Assembly (NCBI GenBank): GCA_017420755.1 | Contig: JAFQOG010000008.1 | Location: 19,180-83,179, forward strand | Direction of reading: 5' to 3' | Length of the DNA: 64,000 bases | From: Clostridia bacterium | Lineage (GTDB): Bacteria; Bacillota; Clostridia; Oscillospirales; CAG-272 | Shown: piece by piece, positions 47,336 to 56,723 of the stretch | How positions within the stretch are numbered: the first letter of the stretch is position 1 | Layout: each line of letters opens with the position of its first letter | The notes under the pieces: generated by a model | The model's input: the letters and a program-made list of their open reading frames with translations, nothing else | Database searches by the model: none | What the model was told of the DNA's origin: nothing | Position numbers and translations under genes: made by a program

Positions 47336-47605
47336 TTAAAAAATAAAAGAAAAAATTATTGCTCCAATAACACCTAGTATAGCGCCACCTAAAAAAGAGA
47401 ATAATCCCTTAAATGATTTGTGATTTTTCTTTTGCTTCTTTGCGAATTTATTTTGATTAATAATTTCTGTTGCCACTCTTACAATATCGTCCTCTATACA
47501 ATCGCTTAACGGTATATCGCTTTTGAGTATAAAATATGCCTCTTCAAAGAGGTCACAGCCCGTATCCTTGATAAAAATCATTCTTTTTTGACAACCCTTA
47601 ATCAT
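47336..47605 (-). CDS. Small protein with C-terminal membrane anchor, unknown function
   Basis: This 89-residue protein has an N-terminal soluble region (FIKDTGCDLFEEAYFILKSD, residues 11-30), a basic stretch KKQKKNHKS (about 56-64) and one C-terminal transmembrane segment (LGGAILGVIGAIIFSFIF) ending at the stop codon. A clear GGGAGA site before the ATG supports coding. No family is recognised. The basic stretch before the helix predicts a cytoplasmic N-terminus (tail-anchored). It lies between spmB and the RNase J gene on the same strand. Confidence 0.65.
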   Translation of the reverse strand: MIKGCQKRMIFIKDTGCDLFEEAYFILKSDIPLSDCIEDDIVRVATEIINQNKFAKKQKKNHKSFKGLFSFLGGAILGVIGAIIFSFIF

Positions 47606-47732
47606 ATAAAAATCTCCCGTATTTTTTATACGATTGTTGGCGCAAAAAAATATAATTATTCAATTTTGAAATTTTAGAATTTTTGAAATTAATATTTTTG
47701 AAATTTTAAAATTCAAATTATCGTAATTAAAT

Positions 47733-48260
47733 TCAAAAAAACATCCTTGCAATAATACAGGATAAAAGCACGCAAAATGTAGAAACAAAAAGAGCGCAGG
47801 GGAGAGCGTAGCTAGTCTTTTTTATACCAGAGCTTGAAAAATAAACGCTGATAACATAAATCACAGTATCGGACGATGCCATAATTAGAGAAGCGCACAA
47901 GCCCTCATACGAGTCAACACCGCATTTGGATAAAATTTCCTCGAAGGTAGCAATTGAAGCACTCCCCGATAACGGACGAGTAATAATCAAAGGAAAAATA
48001 TCGGCAGGTATATGTAGAAGCTCGCACACGGGTGCAAGAAGCTGTGCTAAAAAATCACTTGCCCCCGATGCTGAAAAAATACTAACTCCTACTATTAGAG
48101 CGCAAAGAGTAGGAAATAAATTAATCGCACTCTTAGCCCCGTCCTTTGCGCCTGATAAAAACGAGGAAAAATAATCCTTTTTTGAGAAGAGAATTAATAG
48201 CGCAACAATTAAAATTACACTAGGTATAATCAGCGCCGAAAATTTTTCAATAGCGCTCAT
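47733..48260 (-). CDS. spmB: Spore maturation protein B
   Basis: This 175-residue nucleoside-recognition (Gate) domain membrane protein has several hydrophobic helices. The conserved block is FPLIITRPLSGSASIATFEEI near the middle, followed by GLCASLIMASSDTVIYVISVYFSS. In Bacillus, SpmA and SpmB act together in dehydrating the spore core. Its start overlaps the spmA stop by 14 nt, so it is coupled to spmA. Confidence 0.93.
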   Translation of the reverse strand: MSAIEKFSALIIPSVILIVALLILFSKKDYFSSFLSGAKDGAKSAINLFPTLCALIVGVSIFSASGASDFLAQLLAPVCELLHIPADIFPLIITRPLSGSASIATFEEILSKCGVDSYEGLCASLIMASSDTVIYVISVYFSSSGIKKTSYALPCALFVSTFCVLLSCIIARMFF

Positions 48261-48828
48261 GAAGCTTACCTAAAATTCTAGATAAGATAATTCCTAAAGC
48301 ACAGCATACACCCGAGCACACCCAGACAGGAACAATTAATGCGTATGTTATGCTCGCTCCAAGAGAAGAGCGGATTGCAATTATAGTGGTAGGAACTAAA
48401 TTAAAGGAGCAACAGCCCAAAATCGCGAGCGTAATCATATCAGGCGACGCCTTGGTTCTTTTTTCATTTTCATTCATTTTATTTATTGCTCGTATAGCGA
48501 GAGGCGTTGCCGCATTTGCAATTCCCAGCATATTTGCGCTAATACACGCCGTGATTTCCTCTGTTGCTACATTATTTTTAAATGACCAGGGGAAAATATG
48601 CTTTAAAATTGGCTTTAAAAGCCTTGAAAGCTTTTCTATAATTCCCGCTTCCTTTAATACATTTAAAACTCCATTCCATAACGCCATAATTCCTATAAGC
48701 GAGATTACCAGACTCACGCTTTTTGACGCACCGTTTATTATGGCCAATGATATTTCGTCTATATTCCCTGAAAAAACACCAAATATAATAGAAAAAACGC
48801 AAATTACGCCAAAGCATTTTCCAAGCAT
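48247..48828 (-). CDS. spmA: Spore maturation protein A
   Basis: This 193-residue membrane protein has a Gate-type domain with GIMALWNGVLNVLKEAGI, a downstream ISANMLGIANAATPLAIRAI segment and LAILGCCSFNLVPTTIIAIR. It pairs with SpmB. The ATG at 48828 follows GGGGGAT at good distance; an in-frame TTG at 48840 lies inside that Shine-Dalgarno and is rejected. With spoVT it indicates that the organism makes endospores. Confidence 0.93.
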   Translation of the reverse strand: MLGKCFGVICVFSIIFGVFSGNIDEISLAIINGASKSVSLVISLIGIMALWNGVLNVLKEAGIIEKLSRLLKPILKHIFPWSFKNNVATEEITACISANMLGIANAATPLAIRAINKMNENEKRTKASPDMITLAILGCCSFNLVPTTIIAIRSSLGASITYALIVPVWVCSGVCCALGIILSRILGKLHERY

Positions 48829-48875
48829 ATAATCCCCCAAAAATTAAGATATTCTCAAATATTGTTATAAACTTA

Positions 48876-48905
48876 TTGACACAAAAGATTAAGTCGTGAT
48901 AAAAT
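48876..48905 (+). promoter_or_regulatory. SigA-type promoter of the GH95 gene
   Basis: Consensus TTGACA (48876-48881) and TAAAAT (48900-48905) have an 18-nt spacer. Confidence 0.7.
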
Positions 48906-48947
48906 ATATTCAATTAAAAATTGAAAATGAACATTTTAGGAGAACTT

Positions 48948-51236
48948 ATGGAAAAAATTCTTAATTACAACAAACCGGCAGGCGCATTCGAGGAGGCATT
49001 GCCACTTGGAAACGGTTCTCTTGGTGCTATGGTTTATGGTCGCACCGACATTGAGCGTATTTCCTTGAATCATGACACTCTTTGGTCAGGAAAACCCGGT
49101 CAAACACTTGTTGAGGGTGCAAGGGAGTCTTATGAAAAAGCACAGGCTCTAACTCTCGAAGGCAAGTTTTACGAGGCTCAAAAGGAGCTTGAAAGGAATT
49201 TCACAGGTCCGTGGCTTAATTCGTATATGTATCTTGGCAATCTCTACATAAAAAGAGAGGGATCAAGCGGTTGCTTTGAGAGCTATTCTAGAATTTTAGA
49301 CCTTGAAAAATCACTTGTTACAGTTTCTTATGTCGAGGACGGAATTTCGTTTGAAAGAGAATACTTTGTTTCTCATCCCGATAATTGCGTAATGGTAAAG
49401 CTAAAATCCTCCAGCCCCGTTTCATATGAGCTAACAGGAGATTGCGTTGGTAAAAGCGCTGTTACTGCAGGCGCAGGCTCGTTATTTCTATCGGGCGAGT
49501 GCCCCGCTGCTATAAGCCCTAATTATGATATGAGGGCAAGGGCAGTTGTATATGATGGCGATGGAGTTAAGGTTAGCGCAATTGTAAGAGTTTCTTGTGA
49601 TGGCAAAACAGAATATAAGGCAGATGCACTGCTTATACAAAATGTAACTGATGTAACAATTTATTTTTGCGCTGAGACTAGCTTTATTGACTTTGATAAG
49701 CTTCCTACAAAGCCTACCTTCTATCCTTGTGAGAAGAGAATGACAGAGCTTTACCAAAAGCCATATGACGAAATCAAGGCAGATCACCTAGACGATGTTA
49801 TGCCACTATTTAATAGAATAGAAACTGATTTTGGCGGACCAACAAGCAACCTACCAACCGACGAAAGAATTCGCTCAGACCAAAAGGACACCTCGCTTTG
49901 CGAGCTTCTTTATAATTTCGGTAGATATTTGATAATCGCATCTTCAAGAGAAGGCTCTAGGGCAACAAACCTTCAAGGAATTTGGAATGAGCATTTTTAT
50001 GCGCCATGGTCATCAAACTATACTGTAAATATCAATACGGAAATGAACTATTGGCCTGTGCTCATGTGTAACCTTCCGGAGTGTCATCAGCCGATGATAG
50101 AGCTTATAAAGGCTGTAAGCGTGAACGGTAGAGAAACCGCAAAGCATTACTATGGAGCAGAGGGCTTCGTATCTCACCATAACCTAGATTTATGGGCGAA
50201 CACAACACCTGTTGGTAATAAGGTTGAGGCATCACCAAGGTATGCTTATTGGAATATGTCATCAGGCTGGCTTTGCAGACACCTGTTCGAGCATTATGAA
50301 TACACACTTGATAAGGATTTTCTTGCAAGCGTTGCGTATCCTATAATGGTGGAAAGTGCCAAATTCTACCTTTCTGTTATGATAAATTATAACGGGAAAT
50401 GGATAATTACACCATCAACCTCTCCGGAGAACGGAGTTATAATAGATGGCAAGGTTATTCACACAACCACCTATACAACCATGACACAATCAATTGTAGA
50501 GGATTTGTTCACTAATATTTTAGCCAGTGCCAAAATTTTAGGAATAGAGGATTCCCTTGTCGCAGAAATAAGAAAAAAGCTTCCTAATGTCGGAATTTAT
50601 AAAATAGGCTCGCATGGAGAGCTATTAGAGTATAATGAGGAATATGAGGAGGAGGATGTTCATCACAGACATGTTTCGCACCTATACGCTATGTATCCGG
50701 CGGGGATTATAACAACTAATGCAACCCCCGAGCTAGCACATGCGTGCCGTCAAACACTTGAAATAAGAGGCGACGAGAGCACAGGCTGGAGCATGGGCTG
50801 GAAGGTTAATCTTTGGGCTAGGCTTAAGGACGGAAATAGAGCATATAAGCTTGTAAAAACTCAGCTCACCTTTGTAGATCCTAGCGCAGAGCTCAAATAT
50901 AGCCATGGTGGAGGAACATATGCTAATATGTTTGATGCACATCCACCATTCCAAATTGATGGCAACTTTGGCGTAGTTGCAGGAATTACACAAATGTTTC
51001 TACAATGTGAGGATGGAAGGATAAAAATTCTTCCTGCACTCCCTGACGAGATGAAAAATGGAAAAATAAAGGGACTTTTGGCGAAGGGCAAAATAAAAGT
51101 CGATATAGAGTGGAAAAACTCGAAGCTTTCTCGCCTTGAGCTTGTAACACCCATAGCGCAGACCGCTATAATAAATATTGAGGGCGTTGATAGAGAAATC
51201 GCCCTAGAAGCTAACGAAATATTTGTTATAGAATAA
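48948..51236 (+). CDS. GH95-family alpha-L-fucosidase
   Basis: This 762-residue enzyme has the GH95 architecture: N-terminal beta-sandwich beginning with the family motif EEALPLGNGSLGAMVYG and SLNHDTLWSG, an (alpha/alpha)6 barrel, and a C-terminal beta domain. Barrel motifs are NLQGIWNEHFYAPWSSNYTV, NINTEMNYWP with the catalytic Asn pair, TPSTSPENGV and STGWSMGWKVNLWARL. It releases alpha-1,2-linked fucose (or related galactose) from glycans. No signal peptide is seen. TAGGAGA before the ATG at 48948 sets the start; an in-frame start at 48921 has no ribosome site. Confidence 0.92.
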   Translation: MEKILNYNKPAGAFEEALPLGNGSLGAMVYGRTDIERISLNHDTLWSGKPGQTLVEGARESYEKAQALTLEGKFYEAQKELERNFTGPWLNSYMYLGNLYIKREGSSGCFESYSRILDLEKSLVTVSYVEDGISFEREYFVSHPDNCVMVKLKSSSPVSYELTGDCVGKSAVTAGAGSLFLSGECPAAISPNYDMRARAVVYDGDGVKVSAIVRVSCDGKTEYKADALLIQNVTDVTIYFCAETSFIDFDKLPTKPTFYPCEKRMTELYQKPYDEIKADHLDDVMPLFNRIETDFGGPTSNLPTDERIRSDQKDTSLCELLYNFGRYLIIASSREGSRATNLQGIWNEHFYAPWSSNYTVNINTEMNYWPVLMCNLPECHQPMIELIKAVSVNGRETAKHYYGAEGFVSHHNLDLWANTTPVGNKVEASPRYAYWNMSSGWLCRHLFEHYEYTLDKDFLASVAYPIMVESAKFYLSVMINYNGKWIITPSTSPENGVIIDGKVIHTTTYTTMTQSIVEDLFTNILASAKILGIEDSLVAEIRKKLPNVGIYKIGSHGELLEYNEEYEEEDVHHRHVSHLYAMYPAGIITTNATPELAHACRQTLEIRGDESTGWSMGWKVNLWARLKDGNRAYKLVKTQLTFVDPSAELKYSHGGGTYANMFDAHPPFQIDGNFGVVAGITQMFLQCEDGRIKILPALPDEMKNGKIKGLLAKGKIKVDIEWKNSKLSRLELVTPIAQTAIINIEGVDREIALEANEIFVIE

Positions 51237-51249
51237 GCGGAGGGTACAT

Positions 51250-52089
51250 ATGAAAAATTTGGGATATTATAACGGTAAAATAGGACTCATTGAGGAAATG
51301 AGCGTTCCTATGACTGACAGGGCATTTTATTTTGGGGATGGAGTGTACGACGCAGTCATGTGCCGAAATAATATCCCATATCTTTTAGATGAGCATATAG
51401 ATAGATTTTATCACAATTGTAATAGACTTTCTATTGTGGTTGAGTTGTCAAAATCAGAGCTGTTTAGCACAATTTGCTCTCTTGTGCGAATGGTTGAGGG
51501 AGAGGAAAAATTTGTATATTTTCATGCATCGAGAGGAAATGCATTAAGAGCTCATTCGGCTATGCCGAAAAACGGAAGCTTGTGTATTATGATAACCGAG
51601 CAAAAAATGGGTGATATTAGACTGAAAATGAACACCATTTTAGTTCCTGACATTAGGTACGAGCTGTGCGATATAAAAACCTTAAATTTGCTACCTAGCG
51701 TGTTGGTTGCTCAAAGGGCTAGCATAGATGGTGCAGACGAGGCTATTTTTCAAAGAAACGGCATAATAACCGAGGGATCTCATTCAAATGTTTCTATTAT
51801 CTCAAACGGAAAAATCATAACAGCCCCATCGGATTGTCACATCCTTCCCGGTGTGACAAGGGCGCACCTGATAAAAGAGGCGAGGTCAATAGGGATAATG
51901 GTTGAGGAAAGACCATATACAATAGAGGAGCTCCTTGAAGCAGACGAGGTTCTTATTACCAGCTCCAGCAAAATGCTAAGAGGCGTTGCAACTATCGACG
52001 GAGAGGGCGTTGGTGGCAAAAATCCTGAGCTTCTTGCTCGCCTTCAAGCCATAATGATGGATAACTATTTAAGCTATACAAGCGCATAA
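51250..52089 (+). CDS. dat: D-amino-acid (D-alanine) aminotransferase, PLP class IV
   Basis: This 279-residue fold-type IV transaminase resembles Bacillus D-alanine aminotransferase over its length. It has DRAFYFGDGVYDAV, the substrate-carboxylate motif RAH at residues 100-102, PLP lysine Lys143 in CDIKTLNLLPS, and ITEGSHSNV near 175. It interconverts D-alanine and 2-oxoglutarate with pyruvate and D-glutamate, supplying peptidoglycan precursors. It starts 13 nt after the fucosidase stop with a GGAGG site, so they are probably cotranscribed without an obvious metabolic link. Confidence 0.88.
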   Translation: MKNLGYYNGKIGLIEEMSVPMTDRAFYFGDGVYDAVMCRNNIPYLLDEHIDRFYHNCNRLSIVVELSKSELFSTICSLVRMVEGEEKFVYFHASRGNALRAHSAMPKNGSLCIMITEQKMGDIRLKMNTILVPDIRYELCDIKTLNLLPSVLVAQRASIDGADEAIFQRNGIITEGSHSNVSIISNGKIITAPSDCHILPGVTRAHLIKEARSIGIMVEERPYTIEELLEADEVLITSSSKMLRGVATIDGEGVGGKNPELLARLQAIMMDNYLSYTSA

Positions 52090-52180
52090 ATTTGTGTCAA
52101 AACACTGATATTGTGAAAATTGACCATAAAGTGCACCTATATTTCATTAAAATTTTACTATATTTAATGTAATAAATCTA

Positions 52181-52210
52181 TTGACAAAATAAGACATAAT
52201 ATGTTAGAAT
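52181..52210 (+). promoter_or_regulatory. SigA-type promoter of the pur operon
   Basis: TTGACA (52181-52186) and TAGAAT (52205-52210) have an 18-nt spacer, just before the riboswitch. Confidence 0.78.
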
Positions 52211-52213
52211 AAA

Positions 52214-52293
52214 AGTCGGTAAGATTTTTGCAACTGACGGGAGGCGGGCATAACCGCATGGGAGCAAAGATCGTTTGTGTCGACCGTCTGGGC
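52214..52293 (+). ncRNA. ZTP (pfl) riboswitch aptamer
   Basis: The leader contains the conserved pfl elements in order: CAACTGACGGGAGGC, GGGCATAACCGCATGGGAGC, a variable linker, and CCGTCTGGGCA. It lies between a SigA promoter and purE, and its 3' element overlaps the 5' arm of a terminator, the usual genetic-ON layout. It should sense ZTP/ZMP, derived from the purine intermediate AICAR that builds up when 10-formyl-THF is limiting, and so induce the operon. Spotted by motif, not by covariance search. Confidence 0.88.
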
Positions 52294-52336
52294 AATTCTA
52301 CCTTTATAGGTGGAATTGCCCTGTTTTGTTTTTGAT
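52290..52336 (+). terminator. Riboswitch-controlled terminator upstream of purE
   Basis: GGGCAATTCTACCT and AGGTGGAATTGCCC (one G-U) form a 14-bp stem with a TTAT loop, then a T-rich tract. The first bases belong to the ZTP aptamer, so ligand binding and termination exclude each other. Confidence 0.88.
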
Positions 52337-52358
52337 TTTCATAAAAGGAGATAGATAT

Positions 52359-52853
52359 ATGAAAAAAGTAGCAATCATCATGGGTAGTGATAGTGACCTA
52401 CCAATAGTTGAAAAGGGAATAAATGTTCTTAAAGAATATGGTATTCCGTTCGAGGTTCATGTTTATTCTGCTCATAGAACACCGGCTGAAACAGCAGAGT
52501 TTGTTAAGGGCGCAAGGGATAATGGCTTTGGCGTTATTATCGCAGCGGCGGGAATGGCGGCGCATTTAGCAGGCGCAGTTGCAGCAAATACCGTGCTCCC
52601 GGTTATAGGAATTCCTGTTTCTTGCAAAAACACAGGTGGTTTTGATGCGCTTCTTGCAACCGTACAAATGCCAAGTGGCATTCCTGTTGCTACAGTAGCA
52701 ATAGACGGAGCTGCAAATGCAGCATTGCTTGCAATACAAATGCTCGCACTCTCTGATAACGAGCTTTACCAAAAGCTTCTTAATGCAAGGGAAACCGGTA
52801 GAGAAAAAGTGCTCTCAAAAAATCAAGAAATTGAGCAAAAATTTAATGTTTAA
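52359..52853 (+). CDS. purE: N5-carboxyaminoimidazole ribonucleotide mutase
   Basis: This 164-residue octameric enzyme is of purine synthesis. The active-site blocks are MGSDSDLP near the N-terminus, SAHRTP and [11 protein letters not shown]-like [15 protein letters not shown], and [16 protein letters not shown]. The ATG at 52359 follows AAAAGGAG; an open frame reaching back to 52275 runs through the riboswitch and terminator and is rejected. The usual partner purK is not in the operon, so class I (with purK elsewhere) or class II use of CO2 cannot be decided here. Confidence 0.95.
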   Translation: MKKVAIIMGSDSDLPIVEKGINVLKEYGIPFEVHVYSAHRTPAETAEFVKGARDNGFGVIIAAAGMAAHLAGAVAANTVLPVIGIPVSCKNTGGFDALLATVQMPSGIPVATVAIDGAANAALLAIQMLALSDNELYQKLLNARETGREKVLSKNQEIEQKFNV

Positions 52854-52894
52854 ATTTTGATGCAGGAATGCACCTAATATAGGAGAAGGATTAT

Positions 52895-54301
52895 ATGGGA
52901 ATTTTCGCAATAATTGGAAAAGAAAAGACAAATGTTGCATCGAGTGTTTATTATGGACTTTATGCGCTTCAGCATAGAGGACAGGAAAGCGCCGGAATAG
53001 TTGTGAATGATGATGGAATATTTAGATTTCATAAAGATTCAGGACTTGTAAATGAGGTTTTCAGCACAGAAAAGCTTGAAAAGCTGGGAGATGGAAACAT
53101 GGCGCTTGGTCATGTTCGCTACGGAACTCTCAAAACAAAAGAAAGGGTAAATGCCGAGCCTATTGTTGTAAATCATGTTAAAGGAAGAATGGCAATTGCT
53201 ACTAACGGAAGGCTTGTTAATTCGGATGCTTTAAAAAGAGAGCTTGAGCTTCAAGGCTTAATTTTCCACACCTCGAGCGATGCGGAGCTTATTTCGTGCA
53301 TAATTACAAAGGAGCGTCTTACTGCACCTTCTATTGAAGAAGCGGTTAACAGAGCAATGGACAGACTTGATGGCGGATATACATTTGTTGTTATGTCTCC
53401 TCAAAAGCTTGTTGTTGTAAGAGACCCTCATGGCTTTCATCCAATTTGTTATGGAAAACGAGAAAACGGAGAATATGTAATTGCTAGCGAAAGCTGTGCG
53501 CTGGATTCTGTTGGAGCGGTATTTGTTCGTGATCTTGAGCCGGGTGAAATTTTAGTATTCTCAAAGGATGGAATAAAATCTATAAAGGATCACTGCAATA
53601 AAAAGCCTGAGGCGCTTTGCGTATTTGAGTATATATATACTGCTCGTCCTGATTCTATAATTAGCGATTGTGCGGTTCAAATTGCAAGAAAAAGAGCAGG
53701 AGCATTTCTTGCTAAGGCTCATCCTGTCGAGGCAGATGTCGTTGTCGGCGTTCCCGATTCAGGACTTGAGGCGGCTCTTGGCTACGCAGAAGAATCCGGA
53801 ATACCATATGGTATTGGTTTGATTAAAAACAAATACATAGGTAGAACATTTATTGCTCCGGGACAAAATGTAAGAGAGGACAAGGTTAGAATTAAGCTCA
53901 ATCCTGTAATTAATACCGTTAGAGGTAAAAGAGTCGTTTTAGTTGATGATTCTATCGTTAGAGGAACAACATGCGCAAGAATTGTAAAGCTTTTAAGAAA
54001 CGCAGGAGCTAAGGAGGTTCATCTCCGTTCATCAGCCCCCGCATATCTGTATCCTTGTTATTATGGAACCGATATTGAGTCCAGAGAGACTCTTATTGCT
54101 TGTAATCATACAATTGATGAAATGGCAAAGATTTTCGATGTCGATTCTCTTGGATTTTTGCCTCTTGAGGATGTAACTAAGTTAGGAGAGGGAGGACGCT
54201 GTAAGGGATATTGTACGGCGTGCTTTGACGGTAATTATCCAACCGACATCCCCGAGGTCACAACGAATAAGTTTGATTATAAAATTTCTGAAAATAAATG
54301 A
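52895..54301 (+). CDS. purF: Amidophosphoribosyltransferase lacking the N-terminal catalytic Cys
   Basis: This 468-residue enzyme should form phosphoribosylamine from PRPP and ammonia. The phosphoribosyltransferase half is intact, with VVLVDDSIVRGTT, and the cysteines matching the Bacillus Fe-S ligands (ALCVFEYIY, YLYPCYYG, GYCTAC) are present. The glutaminase half begins MGIFAIIG, where other PurF enzymes have a Cys exposed at the mature N-terminus (CGIFGI type). An in-frame TAG five codons upstream excludes a longer leader carrying it. HRGQES (27-32), GHVRYGT and TSSDAE remain, but the usual HNGN reads TNGR (103-106). Use of free or channelled ammonia is inferred. AGGAGAAGG precedes the ATG. 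Confidence 0.92.
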   Translation: MGIFAIIGKEKTNVASSVYYGLYALQHRGQESAGIVVNDDGIFRFHKDSGLVNEVFSTEKLEKLGDGNMALGHVRYGTLKTKERVNAEPIVVNHVKGRMAIATNGRLVNSDALKRELELQGLIFHTSSDAELISCIITKERLTAPSIEEAVNRAMDRLDGGYTFVVMSPQKLVVVRDPHGFHPICYGKRENGEYVIASESCALDSVGAVFVRDLEPGEILVFSKDGIKSIKDHCNKKPEALCVFEYIYTARPDSIISDCAVQIARKRAGAFLAKAHPVEADVVVGVPDSGLEAALGYAEESGIPYGIGLIKNKYIGRTFIAPGQNVREDKVRIKLNPVINTVRGKRVVLVDDSIVRGTTCARIVKLLRNAGAKEVHLRSSAPAYLYPCYYGTDIESRETLIACNHTIDEMAKIFDVDSLGFLPLEDVTKLGEGGRCKGYCTACFDGNYPTDIPEVTTNKFDYKISENK

Positions 54302-54318
54302 GAAAGTGAGATAGAACA

Positions 54319-55365
54319 GTGAAAAATTCTAAATCTGAAAGCTATGCAGCAGCAGGCGTTGACATTACAGCAGGTTATAAGGCTGTAGAATTGATGAAAA
54401 AGCACATAGCCCGCACTAAAAACGAGGGTTGTGTTGATGATGTTGGTGGATTTGGCGGATGCTTTGGCTTGCCAATTGCAGGAATGGAAGAGCCTGTGCT
54501 TGTTTCCGGAACTGATGGATGCGGAACAAAGGTCAAAATGGCTATACTTATGGACAAGCATGATACAATCGGTATTGATGCTGTTGCAATGTGCGTAAAC
54601 GATATAATTTGTTGTGGAGCGAAGCCGTTGTTCTTCCTTGATTATATCGCTTGTGGAAAAAACATTCCCGAAAAAATTGCGGATATCGTTGGTGGAGTTG
54701 CAGAGGGATGCGTGCAGTCGGGTGCTGCTCTTATAGGCGGTGAGACGGCTGAGCATCCGGGAATGATGCCCGTTGATGAATATGACCTTGCAGGCTTTGC
54801 TGTCGGCATCGTTGACAAGAAAAAAATTCTTGACAACACAAGAATGACAGAGGGTGATGTTGTTATCGCGCTTGCATCTAGTGGAGTTCACTCAAACGGA
54901 TTTTCACTTGTTCGTAAAGTATTTGATATAGATAACAACCCCGAGTCTCTTTATGTTCCATGTGAGGCTCTTGGCGGTGCTTCAATCGCAGAAACACTTT
55001 TGACTCCTACCAAAATTTATGTAAAATCTATTCTTGCATTGATTGAAAAGGTTGATGTTAAGGGAATTTCACATATTACAGGCGGTGGATTCTATGAAAA
55101 CATTCCAAGATCTATTCCAAAGGGACTTTCAGCAAGGATTGATAAATCTGCTGTTAAGGTGCTCCCAATTTTCGACCTCATTCAAAAGACAGGAAACATT
55201 CCCGAAAGAGATATGTACAATACATATAATATGGGAGTTGGTATGAGCGTAGTTGTTCCTAAGGCTGAGGTTGATAAGGCGCTCGAAATCCTTAAAGCTC
55301 ATGGCGAGGACGCTTATGTTATAGGCGAAATTATTAAATCCGATGAGGGTGTAGTTCTATGCTGA
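54319..55365 (+). CDS. purM: Phosphoribosylformylglycinamidine cyclo-ligase (AIR synthetase)
   Basis: This 348-residue enzyme closes the imidazole ring of AIR using ATP. Family blocks are [59 protein letters not shown], and [10 protein letters not shown]. It starts with GTG at 54319 after a weak GAGATAG site; no ATG fits. It lies 17 nt after purF, and its stop overlaps the purN ATG by 7 nt. Confidence 0.95.
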   Translation: MKNSKSESYAAAGVDITAGYKAVELMKKHIARTKNEGCVDDVGGFGGCFGLPIAGMEEPVLVSGTDGCGTKVKMAILMDKHDTIGIDAVAMCVNDIICCGAKPLFFLDYIACGKNIPEKIADIVGGVAEGCVQSGAALIGGETAEHPGMMPVDEYDLAGFAVGIVDKKKILDNTRMTEGDVVIALASSGVHSNGFSLVRKVFDIDNNPESLYVPCEALGGASIAETLLTPTKIYVKSILALIEKVDVKGISHITGGGFYENIPRSIPKGLSARIDKSAVKVLPIFDLIQKTGNIPERDMYNTYNMGVGMSVVVPKAEVDKALEILKAHGEDAYVIGEIIKSDEGVVLC

Positions 55366-55994
55366 AAAAGAGAATAGCGGTTTTAGTTTCCGGTGGTGGA
55401 ACTAATTTACAGGCTCTTATTAATGCACAAGACAGATCAGAGCTTGGTAATGGAGAAATTTCTCTTGTAATTGCCTCGAAGCCCGGTGTATATGCTCTTG
55501 AACGCGCTAAAAATAACTCTATTAAAGCAATCGTTCTTGCAAGAAGAGAATACGATAGCATTGCTAGCTATTCAAGGGCGCTTGTTGATACAATGGTGGC
55601 TGAAAAAATTGATCTTGTAGTTCTTGCGGGATTTCTTACCATTATTGACGAACAGGTTTATGAGCAATTTCCAAATAAAATATTGAATGTTCATCCGGCT
55701 TTAATTCCATCATTTTGTGGAAAGGGATTTTATGGACTTTATGTTCACGAAGCAGCTCTTGCAAAGGGTGTTAAGATTTCGGGAGCGACGGTTCATATAG
55801 TTACCCCGGAATGTGATGCCGGCCCTATCGTTCTTCAAAAAGCGGTTGAGGTTAAGCAGGGAGACACTCCGGAAACACTACAAAAGAGAATTATGGAAGA
55901 GGCAGAATGGAAAATTCTTCCAGAGGCTGTCAGACTATTTTGTGATGACAAAATAATTGTAGAAAATGATAAGGTTTATATAAAAGGAGAATGA
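55359..55994 (+). CDS. purN: Phosphoribosylglycinamide formyltransferase (10-formyl-THF dependent)
   Basis: This 211-residue GAR transformylase has the N-terminal phosphate loop [12 protein letters not shown] and the active-site block [17 protein letters not shown] with the catalytic Asn and His. [17 protein letters not shown] follows, containing the conserved Asp. It uses 10-formyl-THF. The start overlaps purM and the stop overlaps the following cyclohydrolase region (ATGA), so translation is coupled. Confidence 0.95.
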   Translation: MLKKRIAVLVSGGGTNLQALINAQDRSELGNGEISLVIASKPGVYALERAKNNSIKAIVLARREYDSIASYSRALVDTMVAEKIDLVVLAGFLTIIDEQVYEQFPNKILNVHPALIPSFCGKGFYGLYVHEAALAKGVKISGATVHIVTPECDAGPIVLQKAVEVKQGDTPETLQKRIMEEAEWKILPEAVRLFCDDKIIVENDKVYIKGE

Positions 55995-55996
55995 AA

Positions 55997-56713
55997 ATGA
56001 AGGTATCAACAATTGCAAATGAGCTTAATTCGTTAGCTTATCATGGCAGAGGTATTATTATCGGCAAAAGCGCTGATGGAAAAAAGGCTGTTACCGCATA
56101 CTTTATTATGGGTAGAAGCGTAAATAGCCGTAACAGAGTGTTCGTTCCTGAGGGAGATGCTATGCGTACCAAGGCGTTCGACGAATCTAAAATGGTAGAT
56201 CCACATCTAATCATTTATTACCCTGTAAGAGTTCTTGGAAACAAGACGATAGTTACTAATGGTGACCAAACAGATACAATTTACGAGCTTATGGATAAGC
56301 AAATGACCTTTGAGCAAGCTCTTAGAACAAGAGAATTCGAGGATGATAAGCCTAATTTCACTCCTAGAATTTCTGGAATTATTCACAGAGAAAACGGAGA
56401 TATAAATTTTGCTATGTCTATTTTGAAGAGCGCTGAGGGAGACGATTCCTCTTGCGAAAGATTTACATACGCCTATTCAAATCCTATTGCAGGAAGAGCA
56501 AAATTTATTCACACTTATAATGGTGACGGCAATCCACTTCCTTCCTTTGAGGGAGAGCCAAAGACACTAGAGCTTCCTGATATGGACATAGATGCTTTGA
56601 CAGATCTCATCTGGACAAATCTCAATGAAGATAACAAGGTATCACTTTTTGTTAGATACATTGACATCGCAACAGGTGAAAACGAAACAAGAATTGTAAA
56701 TAAGAATAAATGA
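55997..56713 (+). CDS. IMP cyclohydrolase of the PurO-like family
   Basis: This protein of about 238 residues matches the IMP cyclohydrolase family typified by archaeal PurO: GRGIIIGKSADGKKAVTAYF near the N-terminus, GRSVNSRNRVF, and PRISGIIH. It should close FAICAR to IMP, the last step of the pathway, in place of the cyclohydrolase half of PurH. The ATG at 55997 lies 7 nt from AGGAG, whereas an ATG at 55991 directly abuts it, so 55997 is favoured. The next gene encodes the matching stand-alone AICAR transformylase. Confidence 0.88.
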   Translation: MKVSTIANELNSLAYHGRGIIIGKSADGKKAVTAYFIMGRSVNSRNRVFVPEGDAMRTKAFDESKMVDPHLIIYYPVRVLGNKTIVTNGDQTDTIYELMDKQMTFEQALRTREFEDDKPNFTPRISGIIHRENGDINFAMSILKSAEGDDSSCERFTYAYSNPIAGRAKFIHTYNGDGNPLPSFEGEPKTLELPDMDIDALTDLIWTNLNEDNKVSLFVRYIDIATGENETRIVNKNK

Positions 56714-56723
56714 GGTGCTAAAA

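Noticed and set aside
52275-52358. N-terminal extension of PurE
   Set aside because: It would translate the ZTP riboswitch and terminator; the AAAAGGAG site supports the ATG at 52359.
52850-52894. A hidden PurF propeptide with the missing cysteine
   Set aside because: An in-frame TAG lies five codons before the ATG, and the AGGAGAAGG site overlaps that region.
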